Made by a program: the position numbers and the translations under genes. A stretch of DNA of 53,722 nucleotides, from assembly GCA_002342805.1 (NCBI GenBank), contig DDQW01000006.1:8022-61743 (forward strand), read 5' to 3'. Shown here piece after piece: positions 33,814-42,947 of this stretch (positions are counted from its first letter, which is position 1; each line of letters opens with the position of its first letter). The stretch comes from Clostridiales bacterium UBA2432. GTDB taxonomy: Bacteria; Bacillota; Clostridia; Lachnospirales; Vallitaleaceae. The notes beneath the pieces were generated by a model that made no database searches, was not told where the DNA came from, and was given only the letters and a program-made list of their open reading frames with translations.

Positions 33814-35445
33814 CTACCTTTCGTCTATGACTAACGTCTTCTGATGTCGTTTCGGTATAAATCCCTGTTTAAACCCTGATGGTGAATAGAGATTACCGTA
33901 ACCTAGATCTTCAACTTCACCTTGAACCGTCCCTGATTCCTCGTCAATGGATAGAGCCACTTTTAATTGTGTTTGACCACTGGGTCGCTTCGGCAAGCCC
34001 GAAACCTCAACATCACCGATGATACTACACCCATCTAATCCTTGCTCTTTATGGATGCGCTCAAGTATACGTACCGATAAGCGCGTCATATCATCTTCAT
34101 TATCTCCTTCAATTGTAAACACTTGGGAACGTCTTGCTAATCGATAGGGTGTCCCTCGACTAATCATTGTATAAAATTTTTTCGTATCCCCAAGCTCAAT
34201 CTCAAAACCAATATCATGAGGAACACAAACTTCGAAATTCATCCGCTGTCTACCGGTAACAAGCTCTATTTGATCATGAATTCCCATCTTCATTGCTGCA
34301 TAAATCGTTGCTCCTAAGGAAATATCTAATGCCGGTCGGTCTGACAAATATATTTTATTTTGGTCTTGAAATATTTGTATCATCATGGCTTTAATCCATG
34401 GCATCTGAGATGATCCACCTTCTAAAAGAACGCGATCAATCTCTTCAGCTTTTATAGCACCTTTATATGCCTCTTGTAATGTTTTTAGGACAAGTGTTTT
34501 TGTCTTCTCAATAAACTTAAGTCCTATAGACTCAAATTCATCCCGGGTCATATTTACCACAAAGGGTGGTGTACAAAAAGGAAATGGAATGCGGATTTTT
34601 TGTGTTCCTGAAAGACGCTCTTTCGTTTCTCTTGCACGCATCTTAATCTCTGCATGATTTTCTTTGGACAAATGTTCAAGATTAATCCCCTTTTGCGCAA
34701 TGATTTCTAAAAAATGTCCATATAGAATTTCGTCAAGAACATCTCCACCATGTTTTGCTTGTCCACCCTCACTTAATACGCTAAGCGTTTGTTCAGTGTC
34801 TGTCACCTGTTCTACACCAAATAATGTAATATCTAAGGTCCCTCCGCCAAAGTCAAACACCATGATTTTTTCACCGGATTTAAAGGGATGATGATAATTA
34901 TAAGTAAGTGCTGCCGCTTTCGGTTCTTCTATTAAACAGATGAGTTCCTCTTGGATCCCTGCTATATGACAGGCATTAATCGTTGCTTTTTTTGCCGCAT
35001 CGTCGAAATCATAGGGTACAGAAACGACGATTCCTGCAAGATTACTTTTGGGATTCATACTCTTTATCTGGTCTAATAAGGTTCGAAGAACTTTTGCTGA
35101 AAGTTCTTCCGGTGTAAACGACTGCCTATTGAGAGAAACGACTTGATTGCTTCCCATTAAACTTTTAAAAGAGATTGCTGTAGATTCCGGGAAAATTACA
35201 TAGGTATTTAATGCCTCTGATCCAATAATCCATTCCTCATCAAGCTCATCTTTTCGATATTGAACCACCGACGGGAGAGGTATCTTACCAAATCCGTTAC
35301 TCATGTCAACTGGCTCCGGTGCATTTTTTTGTTGGTGCCAATAGCTAATCACTGAATGTGTGGTTCCTAAATCAACACCTAAAATATATGTATTCTCATC
35401 TAAACCTTGTTCTCTAATCATTTTTTTATAATGTTCGATATTCAT
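33814..35445 (-). CDS. Hsp70-like protein (Hsp70-operon gene 5)
   Basis: 543 residues. The ATPase motifs are intact: ILGVDLGTTHSVISY (about residues 21-35), MVFDFGGGTLDITLF (phosphate 2), KHGGDVLDE and VLLEGGSSQMPWIK (adenosine; LLEGGSS in place of LVGGSS). A beta-type substrate-binding region follows (about 400-520), with no alpha-helical lid and no EEVD-like tail, so it is about 70-90 residues shorter than DnaK. It is divergent from housekeeping DnaK. The start overlaps the end of the preceding pseudo-Hsp70 gene by 20 bp, implying coupled translation. Confidence 0.92.
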   Translation of the reverse strand: MNIEHYKKMIREQGLDENTYILGVDLGTTHSVISYWHQQKNAPEPVDMSNGFGKIPLPSVVQYRKDELDEEWIIGSEALNTYVIFPESTAISFKSLMGSNQVVSLNRQSFTPEELSAKVLRTLLDQIKSMNPKSNLAGIVVSVPYDFDDAAKKATINACHIAGIQEELICLIEEPKAAALTYNYHHPFKSGEKIMVFDFGGGTLDITLFGVEQVTDTEQTLSVLSEGGQAKHGGDVLDEILYGHFLEIIAQKGINLEHLSKENHAEIKMRARETKERLSGTQKIRIPFPFCTPPFVVNMTRDEFESIGLKFIEKTKTLVLKTLQEAYKGAIKAEEIDRVLLEGGSSQMPWIKAMMIQIFQDQNKIYLSDRPALDISLGATIYAAMKMGIHDQIELVTGRQRMNFEVCVPHDIGFEIELGDTKKFYTMISRGTPYRLARRSQVFTIEGDNEDDMTRLSVRILERIHKEQGLDGCSIIGDVEVSGLPKRPSGQTQLKVALSIDEESGTVQGEVEDLGYGNLYSPSGFKQGFIPKRHQKTLVIDER

Positions 35446-36673
35446 ATTTCACCTCTTCGATCTGTCCTTCAATACTGATTTCCAAAGTAATCTCTATATG
35501 TGTTGTTGCATTTTCAGGATGAATGTATAGATTAAATAAATGTCTTTCATTCAATTTTTCATCTAACTGTAGAAAAGGCACACTGCGCTGATAATTAGTA
35601 AGCACTATATCGATAATATATGGATTTTGGTATTTTTCCCCTGGTAAAATAAATGGAACCCAATGATTATTATGATCGAGAATAGCATAGCCCCAATGGG
35701 TTTTTGTCGTGGTACATAAATCTTTTTTATGTGCTTTTCTATACTCTAAGAAAGCTATAGCACCTTTAATTAACATATGCTCATCGTAGTCGCCCTTATA
35801 TTCAGCCAATAATTGCTTCCAAAAACACTCTTGATTATAGCCCCCACCAATCCAGATGGTGTCGTTTTGAACCTTAAGCATCTGTAAGCTTTCTGACAGC
35901 CATTGTTTAAAAAACATGTCAAAGTCCGCATATTTTATGGTAATCTTTTTAGGCGGATATTGGATTGACGTATATAGGTGAACATCTTGGCGCTGTTGAA
36001 TTTGGCGATATAAGAGAAGCTTTTGATCTTCATAAGTCCGCATAAGTGACTGTATATCAATCTCTAAACCATAGATTTTTTCATGTTCTTCTTTGAGCCT
36101 GCTTAAGTAAAATTTATCAATTGCATCTAACGCAATTGAATTTTTATTGACCTCTCGAACGTTTTCCTTAAGAATATCTTGCTCTCGAAAATCGAACCAG
36201 GCACTCCATGAACCATTAAAATATACAAATGTAGCATCGTGCAGTTGTTTTTGATAACCATAACCGACAAATGCCTCTTTCATTGATATCCATTGAACAT
36301 CTGTATATTGAGTCTTTGTCAATTGGGCTTGGACCCCGTCACAATGATACCATGTAAACTCTGCCGCATTAATTAATGCAATAGATGTAATCTTAAGATC
36401 ATGATATTGCTGTGCAATCTTTGTTATGCATTTATGTAAGAAATCATAAGTCGTTTGGACTGATTCACCTGCCCATACTGCATGTCCGAAAGTAACGGCT
36501 TCTTCTCCACATAATACATCTTCTTCATGGTCAAGATAAGCGATTTTAAAAGGTACTTGAACCATTCCGTATCCACCGGTCAAATCAACATACTGCAGGC
36601 TTTTCGCTTTCTCATTTTCAATAGCAAACGCACTTCTATTTTGTCCAAGCTCAATCCATAATGTAGCCTTCAT
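35426..36673 (-). CDS. Degenerate Hsp70/actin-fold protein, ATPase motifs lost (Hsp70-operon gene 4)
   Basis: 415 residues. The outline of an Hsp70 nucleotide-binding domain is visible but each motif is altered: LWIELGQNRSAFAI where Hsp70 has GIDLGTTNS, ATFVYFNGSWSAWFDF where it has DFGGGTFD, and TIWIGGGYNQECFW for the adenosine loop. A beta-rich tail (FLQLDEKLNERHLFNLYIHPE, split) may mimic the substrate-binding domain. It is probably a non-hydrolysing structural paralogue. I recall unnamed Lachnospiraceae families (DUF5716 type) in similar settings but cannot confirm. It lies 8 bp after the coiled-coil/GrpE gene and overlaps the next Hsp70 gene. Confidence 0.75.
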   Translation of the reverse strand: MKATLWIELGQNRSAFAIENEKAKSLQYVDLTGGYGMVQVPFKIAYLDHEEDVLCGEEAVTFGHAVWAGESVQTTYDFLHKCITKIAQQYHDLKITSIALINAAEFTWYHCDGVQAQLTKTQYTDVQWISMKEAFVGYGYQKQLHDATFVYFNGSWSAWFDFREQDILKENVREVNKNSIALDAIDKFYLSRLKEEHEKIYGLEIDIQSLMRTYEDQKLLLYRQIQQRQDVHLYTSIQYPPKKITIKYADFDMFFKQWLSESLQMLKVQNDTIWIGGGYNQECFWKQLLAEYKGDYDEHMLIKGAIAFLEYRKAHKKDLCTTTKTHWGYAILDHNNHWVPFILPGEKYQNPYIIDIVLTNYQRSVPFLQLDEKLNERHLFNLYIHPENATTHIEITLEISIEGQIEEVKYEYRTL

Positions 36674-36681
36674 ATTTACTC

Positions 36682-38370
36682 CTATTTTGCTGCAACAACA
36701 CTTGCACGTGTTATAATACGGCCTTTTATAGCAAAACCACTATTCTGAGTACGAATAATCTCACCTTTACTATAGTCCGATGATTCTTCAACTAAAATAA
36801 TCTCATGCATTCTGCCATTAAACTTTTCTCCCGGTTCCGGAAAAATACGATCAACCTGATATTTTTTCAAATCTTGTATCATCAACTCAAACAAACGACG
36901 CACTTTTTTTCCAAAGGATTGTACAAGTTCTTGTTCATTTTCCATAAGAATTGCAATCGATTGGTGAATAATATCTTCAAGGCTTTTAATTTCAAAAAGG
37001 ATGTCCTTATTTAAATGGGTTAATTCACGTTCATAGGCCTCATCTATAGCTTGATGGATAACTTTATCAAAACGTTCTTGAACGTTTTCGAATCCAGAGC
37101 TTGTTCCTTGTATTGCCTCTTCAAAATATGTATTACAGTTCTTCTCAAATTCTTCCCTGAAATCAAAAATTATATTGGTTACATCCAATTGATTAGCTTT
37201 TCTCTCAAGTTGATAATCTTCATTCTTTTCTTTTATCACATCATACTTAAGCATGAGGGTGTCAATCACACCTTGTATAATATTGCGATGATGTTGATCT
37301 TGGACTTGATCAATATTTAAAGCTTGAACTTCCATTAAAATAGTACTCATATGATCAATCAAACTATAATTAATTAGTTCAAAAGAATGACTTACCCGTT
37401 TTAGATTATTCACTGCTTTTGTACTTACCTTAACCAATTCATCATTCACATGCATTATGAAAAGATCAAGTGTATTTTTTTTATTGGCTTCGACAACTTC
37501 CATGAGGGCGATTAACTTTGAATTATTCATTATATTGTTCTCTATGATTGATTCAATATTTTTAACTACAAAGTTATACTCCACTTTTTCACATTTTTTT
37601 ATTGCATGCTCAACATCGTCAATTGCAGAGCAAATATATTGATATGTATCTCTTAAGGGATAGACAAATTCACTCGTTAACTGATTGGCCTTTTCATTAA
37701 ATCGGTCAGAATCAATATTTAAATCAATATGGATATAGCTTTCAAGAATAGTTTTTTGTTCGTTTATGACTTTAATATAATCAATTAATTCCGATCTGCT
37801 TTCATAAAGATTGATTTCCCTTGCATACTTTTCTACAATTTTCTTTAAATCATCTTGCATAGTATAGTATGCATTTAATATAAATTCTTTTAATATATCT
37901 TTATATTCATTATATATGCTAAGTGGTAAGGTGAATTCTCGAATCGATTCATCTTTTAAGTGGTTCAATGCATCTTGCGCTTTAAGTAAAGCAAGGGATT
38001 CGATGAGTGTACGTTCATATTCCAATGGATTTTCACGTTCAATTGTGAACTCATCCTTTTGCATTTCTAACACATCAAATATCATTTTTATGATTTCAAA
38101 AACCTCTGGGTTATCAATATGTTCAAGACTTTGTCCTAGATATGTTTCATACCGCTTTTTAACTTCTTGAATGACATGATATAAGTTTTCAGTTTTTTTG
38201 AGTTGATTAATATTTTCAATATACAGTTTAATCTGAAGTAATATTCTGGAAACCATTTGATCAAAAGCTACTTTGAGGACATCGATGCACCGATCTTCCA
38301 TATGATTATTGTTCAGTATATATTCTAATACAATTTTTTCGATTTGCTTTTCTTCAATAAATCTATACAT
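36682..38370 (-). CDS. Long coiled-coil protein with a GrpE-like C-terminal head (Hsp70-operon gene 3)
   Basis: 562 residues from ATG 38370, chosen because GAGGA, overlapping the stop of the upstream Hsp70 gene, lies 5 nt before it. Residues 1 to about 500 are almost all charged helix with coiled-coil character. The last about 50 residues (PGEKFNGRMHEIILVEE, then GFAIKGRIITRASVVAA) match the GrpE beta-domain pattern, which in GrpE reads GEKFDPxxHEAV and GYxLxGRVIRPAxVxV. GrpE is the nucleotide exchange factor of DnaK and normally has about 190 residues; this one would have a far longer stalk. Its place between Hsp70 genes fits a dedicated exchange factor. No membrane segment is seen. Confidence 0.8.
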   Translation of the reverse strand: MYRFIEEKQIEKIVLEYILNNNHMEDRCIDVLKVAFDQMVSRILLQIKLYIENINQLKKTENLYHVIQEVKKRYETYLGQSLEHIDNPEVFEIIKMIFDVLEMQKDEFTIERENPLEYERTLIESLALLKAQDALNHLKDESIREFTLPLSIYNEYKDILKEFILNAYYTMQDDLKKIVEKYAREINLYESRSELIDYIKVINEQKTILESYIHIDLNIDSDRFNEKANQLTSEFVYPLRDTYQYICSAIDDVEHAIKKCEKVEYNFVVKNIESIIENNIMNNSKLIALMEVVEANKKNTLDLFIMHVNDELVKVSTKAVNNLKRVSHSFELINYSLIDHMSTILMEVQALNIDQVQDQHHRNIIQGVIDTLMLKYDVIKEKNEDYQLERKANQLDVTNIIFDFREEFEKNCNTYFEEAIQGTSSGFENVQERFDKVIHQAIDEAYERELTHLNKDILFEIKSLEDIIHQSIAILMENEQELVQSFGKKVRRLFELMIQDLKKYQVDRIFPEPGEKFNGRMHEIILVEESSDYSKGEIIRTQNSGFAIKGRIITRASVVAAK

Positions 38371-38377
38371 ACTTTCC

Positions 38378-40057
38378 TCACTTTTCATACAGTTCATCAA
38401 CAGTCAGCGATGTAGATATACCTTCTGTATCTAATGACTGAGCTTCAACAGTTAACATGTTGTCTTGATTTAGTTTAAATTGAACACGGATTTTTTCTTC
38501 ACCTTTTGGCCTTGATGGGATGTTCCTTAGTGTCGTACCTGAAAGTCGCCGCATACTGTCTTCATAAACAAACTTACGTTGATATTGATTGGGTTCTAAG
38601 TCTTCATATACGACAATGGCCATGCTTGTTAAATCGTCATGACTAGTTTCAAATGTATAGGGTGCTTCTACAACTAAGCCATCTTCCGGTATGTCCATAT
38701 CTCGTTTGATAATCTCTAAATAGCGTCGCCCTGCAATCTCAATACCTAAGGAATGGATTGTTTTTTCGTAAACTTTAGGTCCACGCGTCGATGGTAACAT
38801 GATTTGATGACAATAATGCGCCGCACCTTGTGAAATACTTAGTGCAGGGCTTATTTTAGAACGATAAGGCTCTTGTTGAAAATATTCTTTAATTTTTTGT
38901 TCAACAAGAGGAATCGCCGATGAACCACCGACTAAAAAAATATCATCAACGTCTGAGGCTTCAATATGACCGTTGATTAAGCATTTTTTTACACTTTCCA
39001 TTGTTCTTTCGACCAAACTATCCACAGATTCATTTTTCATCCGTTCAAAAATATAGTCCGGATCATCCAACTGGTGCTGTCGTTTATGCATATAAAATTC
39101 GTCTCTACTTAGCTCAAACTGAATATTCACCGGAATAGGCGTCTGAATAAATGGAGCCAATACAACTTTTGCATTATGGGTCATCGATAGTTTTTCTTTG
39201 ACTTGATTGGCAACTTGCTTCATTCGGATAATTGCCATCTTTTTTTCTTGAACGCTAAGACCGTCTTGTGCATCAACGTCATATAGGTCAATACTATGAT
39301 GGGTTTGTTCTAAAAAGTTTTCATAAATCAAGTCAACCATTAGTTGGTCTAAATCATTGCCACCTAAATAATTATCTCCATATGTGCTCACAATAGAAAT
39401 ATTGGGTTCACTTAAATCATCTATATGTTCGATATTTAACACACATGCGTCAAACGTTCCTCCACCAAAATCGTACACCAATACTTTTTTGCTTTCTTTT
39501 GAGCTTATGGCATATTGGATTGCAGCTGCGGCAGGTTCTAAACGTAAATATACTTTTTCTTCATCAAAACCGGCCATAACTGCGGCTTTTTTCATTTTTC
39601 TCTTTTGTTTATCGGTTGAATTGGCCGGAACAGTAATAACGCAACCAGAAAAAGCACCAAATATATTTAATACATCTCGAATATATTCATCTGCTTGATT
39701 CTTTAAGTGGGCTAGAATTTCAGCCACTATAGCTTCCGGTAAAAAACTAAACCGCTCCTCATTGCTTGTTATTTCAATAGGTTCATCGGATTCAAGTCTT
39801 CGCTTAATTGATGTGATCGTACTCTCCGGATATATCACCGCAGATTCTTTTGCCTCTAATCCAAAAATACGATTCAGTTCACCCGTCACTGAATCCGTTT
39901 CAAATTGTACAGCTGAAGGAAACACTGTATATCCATCGATCTTCAATGTATGTACTTCATTTTGGTCATATTGATATATACTAACAACAGAATTTGTTGT
40001 TCCAAAATCAATTCCCATGTATAAGCCTTTATTAAGTTCTAAACTTAGTACGCCCAC
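38378..40057 (-). CDS. Hsp70-like protein (Hsp70-operon gene 2)
   Basis: 559 residues from GTG 40057, which lies 8 nt after AAGGAGG; the frame is open upstream but inside the preceding gene. ATPase motifs are intact: YMGIDFGTTNSVVSIY, LVYDFGGGTFDACVL, YLGGNDLDQ and IFLVGGSSAIPLV. An acidic/helical stretch of about 25 residues (KRQHQLDDPDYIFERMKNE region) is inserted in the ATPase lobe. The C-terminal about 130 residues form a compact beta domain (RKFVYEDSMRRLSGTTLRNI, MLTVEAQSL) with no lid. It lies 19 bp after the 932-residue protein gene and 7 bp before the GrpE-like gene. Confidence 0.93.
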   Translation of the reverse strand: MGVLSLELNKGLYMGIDFGTTNSVVSIYQYDQNEVHTLKIDGYTVFPSAVQFETDSVTGELNRIFGLEAKESAVIYPESTITSIKRRLESDEPIEITSNEERFSFLPEAIVAEILAHLKNQADEYIRDVLNIFGAFSGCVITVPANSTDKQKRKMKKAAVMAGFDEEKVYLRLEPAAAAIQYAISSKESKKVLVYDFGGGTFDACVLNIEHIDDLSEPNISIVSTYGDNYLGGNDLDQLMVDLIYENFLEQTHHSIDLYDVDAQDGLSVQEKKMAIIRMKQVANQVKEKLSMTHNAKVVLAPFIQTPIPVNIQFELSRDEFYMHKRQHQLDDPDYIFERMKNESVDSLVERTMESVKKCLINGHIEASDVDDIFLVGGSSAIPLVEQKIKEYFQQEPYRSKISPALSISQGAAHYCHQIMLPSTRGPKVYEKTIHSLGIEIAGRRYLEIIKRDMDIPEDGLVVEAPYTFETSHDDLTSMAIVVYEDLEPNQYQRKFVYEDSMRRLSGTTLRNIPSRPKGEEKIRVQFKLNQDNMLTVEAQSLDTEGISTSLTVDELYEK

Positions 40058-40076
40058 ATTTATAACCTCCTTGTTT

Positions 40077-42875
40077 CTATATACGCAATAGACACCTTGT
40101 ATCATCAAGATGCTTTACATACTCATCTATAAGTGCGTTTACACCTTGACTATCTCCAACTTCCATGGCAAATGTTATGAAATCAATATGTGCACTTGCG
40201 GTCTGCTTATAAATAATATCTGAAACGACAATCATTTTTTGACCATTTGACATCGTTTTTACAATATAATACTCCATAAACTCTCCATAAAACAAATATA
40301 TTGGAAAGACGAACATACCAAAGGCTAAATGTTCCATCACTTCCATATGATAGTCTTCATCTTCTTCGTAACGATAATAAATCCTTAATTCATCATTGAG
40401 TTCTCCATAATATTGTATACTAGTCTCTAAAGTTTTTCCACTGTTTTTATAGGACCATGGAACTATTATATCACGATAATTGATTTCTCGAATATACTTA
40501 TGGTTTGGGAGAACCTTTAATAAGGTCAATAATAGGCCAGCATTATGATTTTTCTCATGGTTATAGCAACTTTGAATAATGCTTATATCTTCTTTGCTTG
40601 GTGCCATTTCGTCAATAAGAATGCGTCGACAGATTATGTGACACAGTAAATGTCTTACTTGGTTTTGCTCATCAAGAGACAGTTGCTCATATATACTGAA
40701 TAAAGCTTTGCGAGACGCCTCATTTAAAAGCTTACTTAAAAACAAATGAAGGTTTTTGTCATGAACTTCGATCGTTTTATAAACGCTGTTATTTAGGAAG
40801 ACGTTTGTTCTATGCGGTTTTTGTTCATACCAACGTTTCGCTTGATGACTTAATAATATAAGGCCTTCCGGTTTTAGACCTTCTTCAATGCGTAAAAACA
40901 AAGATTCAACTTCCGGCTCAGCCATTCTATCCAAAGAATACTCAATAAGAAAAGTCAGAAAATATATGCCTTCCTTCGTATTTATTATATACTCAAGAAA
41001 TGGAGCTTTTATGATATCTTCCAAAACATAAAAATGATCCCGTATAATTTGTTCTTTAATTAAAAGCAGAATATGAATGACTGCATTCATGTATATCTGG
41101 TCATGAGACATTTCCTTAATATAACGAATCAGCTCTTGGTACATCCTAGAAAAGCGACTATAGTCCACTATGTCTGCTTCGATCATTTTTTTGTATACGT
41201 ATCCTTTTGATTCTATGGATAAGTCTTTTACAAAATTCATATATCGCAATAGCCCAAAATCAATTTGTTCCTTTAACTTTGTCACCGTCTCAACATAAAT
41301 TTGATCTAGATTTTTAATATAAGATCCTTCGCTTAGTCCGATTTTATAATATTCTAATGCCAGACGATCTTTTCTTCCTTCTGCAATGGACTTTTCACAG
41401 CATAAATGTAGTAATTCATTGGATGGATATACTTTATACAATTGCATTAATAGTCGACTGGACATATAGGGATTTCTTCGTATCCACAACTTTTGTCTGG
41501 AGACAATACGATGGGCCCAATGTTTGCTTAAAGAGGATTTATTTAAAGCCCACTGTATGCATACAGGATAAAATTGATCGTTCGCTTCCAATAAAACATC
41601 ATATTTGTTAAGGAATCGTACGGCTTCTGCAAACATGAATCCATGGCGTATCTTGGACTCATAAATATATCGATAATATAAATATCGATCAAAACCCTTG
41701 CCTACATACCGTGCCTGTATTAATAGAATTAACCAGTGGTTACTATTGGTCAGCTCACTAGGCGAGAGATTACGTTTTCCTATACGTTGCTTAATTATTT
41801 TTTCAAACATGACGAAAATCGGATAGAGTGTTTTCTTTTGATAATAGTTATTATATTTGCGGATAAATTTTGCCTCTTGCTCATAAACTCTAACGTCACC
41901 AATCTCAACCAAAACCCATAAATAAAGGAGTCTGATCTCAAAGTCCAATTGACTAAAATTCAAACAGGCTTTCATCATATTGACTAAACTCACTAAAGCT
42001 TTTCTATTCATGCTGTCTATCAAGAAAAAGACGTATTTATTCAAACATTCTATGCGTAGTTTCTGATAAGCTTCATAATCGTTGATTTTAAACGATGTCA
42101 AATATGAAGGATATGCTGTAACTGTCGTTTTAACACTTTTATATTGCAATCGACTCTCTTGAGCACCAATTTGAATGCTAAATACAATCTCTTCAAAGGG
42201 CATTTCCTTAAAGATCACTCGACCGATAATTTTGTCCCAGGTTGTTTGCTGAATATACCATTCCTGAGTCCAAATATCTTTTAGAAAAAATTCGGTATTT
42301 TGGGGATGAATCAGGTCATGTTCAGACTCTATAACAATATTTTTAAATTCATCCGATGCATTATATAACTTTAATTCAATGGCATCATCAAGACTATATG
42401 TAATTTTTTCAAAAAAAATGTCCACATCTCTATTTATTTGTATTGGTTTTTGGGAATCTCTCGTTTTAATTTGTCCTACTTCAATGATTGGCTCAATACC
42501 ACTACTTATGTCTGTTGATTTTGCTTGAATTCGAAATTCGATTACAATGACGCCTCCAGGATAATATACATACATCTCCTCTTCATATTCATAGTTAGGG
42601 ACCAATTTTGAACCATCGATTTGATACATTATATAGTTCGATTCTGAGTGATCATCCAGTTGAACATCCACAAATCCTTTTAATACCTCAATATAAATCA
42701 GTTGGGAATACTTGGAATAATTTTGCACGTGAAGCTCACCATAATAGACGTGACCTGCTCTCATGGTTATGGAATTAAACAAGGGCTCCACTTGTATATT
42801 AAGTTTTGGATGTTCTATTGTATAATTGGCAATGGCTAGTAAACGTTCTTCTTTTTTCATTCCACTCACATCCAT
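40077..42875 (-). CDS. Large protein of unknown function (Hsp70-operon gene 1)
   Basis: 932 residues, no signal peptide and no membrane segment. Residues about 20-265 are beta-rich (e.g. HVYYGELHVQNYSKYSQLIYIEVL), suggesting stacked immunoglobulin-like or similar sandwiches. Residues about 270-780 are helical repeats with many Tyr, Leu and Arg, and the last about 150 residues are mixed (YGELNDELRIYYRYEEDED). I recall a Lachnospiraceae family catalogued as DUF5717 of this general build, unverified. It is first in the operon, directly after an extended -10 promoter, and precedes an Hsp70 gene by 19 bp. It may be the scaffold or client-recognition part of the system. The start (ATG 42875) has only a distant AAAGGA. 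Confidence 0.75.
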   Translation of the reverse strand: MDVSGMKKEERLLAIANYTIEHPKLNIQVEPLFNSITMRAGHVYYGELHVQNYSKYSQLIYIEVLKGFVDVQLDDHSESNYIMYQIDGSKLVPNYEYEEEMYVYYPGGVIVIEFRIQAKSTDISSGIEPIIEVGQIKTRDSQKPIQINRDVDIFFEKITYSLDDAIELKLYNASDEFKNIVIESEHDLIHPQNTEFFLKDIWTQEWYIQQTTWDKIIGRVIFKEMPFEEIVFSIQIGAQESRLQYKSVKTTVTAYPSYLTSFKINDYEAYQKLRIECLNKYVFFLIDSMNRKALVSLVNMMKACLNFSQLDFEIRLLYLWVLVEIGDVRVYEQEAKFIRKYNNYYQKKTLYPIFVMFEKIIKQRIGKRNLSPSELTNSNHWLILLIQARYVGKGFDRYLYYRYIYESKIRHGFMFAEAVRFLNKYDVLLEANDQFYPVCIQWALNKSSLSKHWAHRIVSRQKLWIRRNPYMSSRLLMQLYKVYPSNELLHLCCEKSIAEGRKDRLALEYYKIGLSEGSYIKNLDQIYVETVTKLKEQIDFGLLRYMNFVKDLSIESKGYVYKKMIEADIVDYSRFSRMYQELIRYIKEMSHDQIYMNAVIHILLLIKEQIIRDHFYVLEDIIKAPFLEYIINTKEGIYFLTFLIEYSLDRMAEPEVESLFLRIEEGLKPEGLILLSHQAKRWYEQKPHRTNVFLNNSVYKTIEVHDKNLHLFLSKLLNEASRKALFSIYEQLSLDEQNQVRHLLCHIICRRILIDEMAPSKEDISIIQSCYNHEKNHNAGLLLTLLKVLPNHKYIREINYRDIIVPWSYKNSGKTLETSIQYYGELNDELRIYYRYEEDEDYHMEVMEHLAFGMFVFPIYLFYGEFMEYYIVKTMSNGQKMIVVSDIIYKQTASAHIDFITFAMEVGDSQGVNALIDEYVKHLDDTRCLLRI

Positions 42876-42907
42876 ACTGGATTTTTTAATCCTTTATCGT
42901 TATAATG

Positions 42908-42936
42908 ATTATAGCATATTCACAAATCGTTTCCAA
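42908..42936 (-). promoter_or_regulatory. Promoter of the Hsp70-like operon
   Basis: TTGGAA (42936-42931), 17-bp spacer and TGC-TATAAT (extended, perfect -10, 42913-42908) on the minus strand. The -35 overlaps the ribosome binding site region (AAAGGAG) of the divergent aminotransferase gene. No CIRCE element (heat-shock HrcA operator) or other inverted repeat is seen here. Confidence 0.7.
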
Positions 42937-42947
42937 AGGAGAACATT

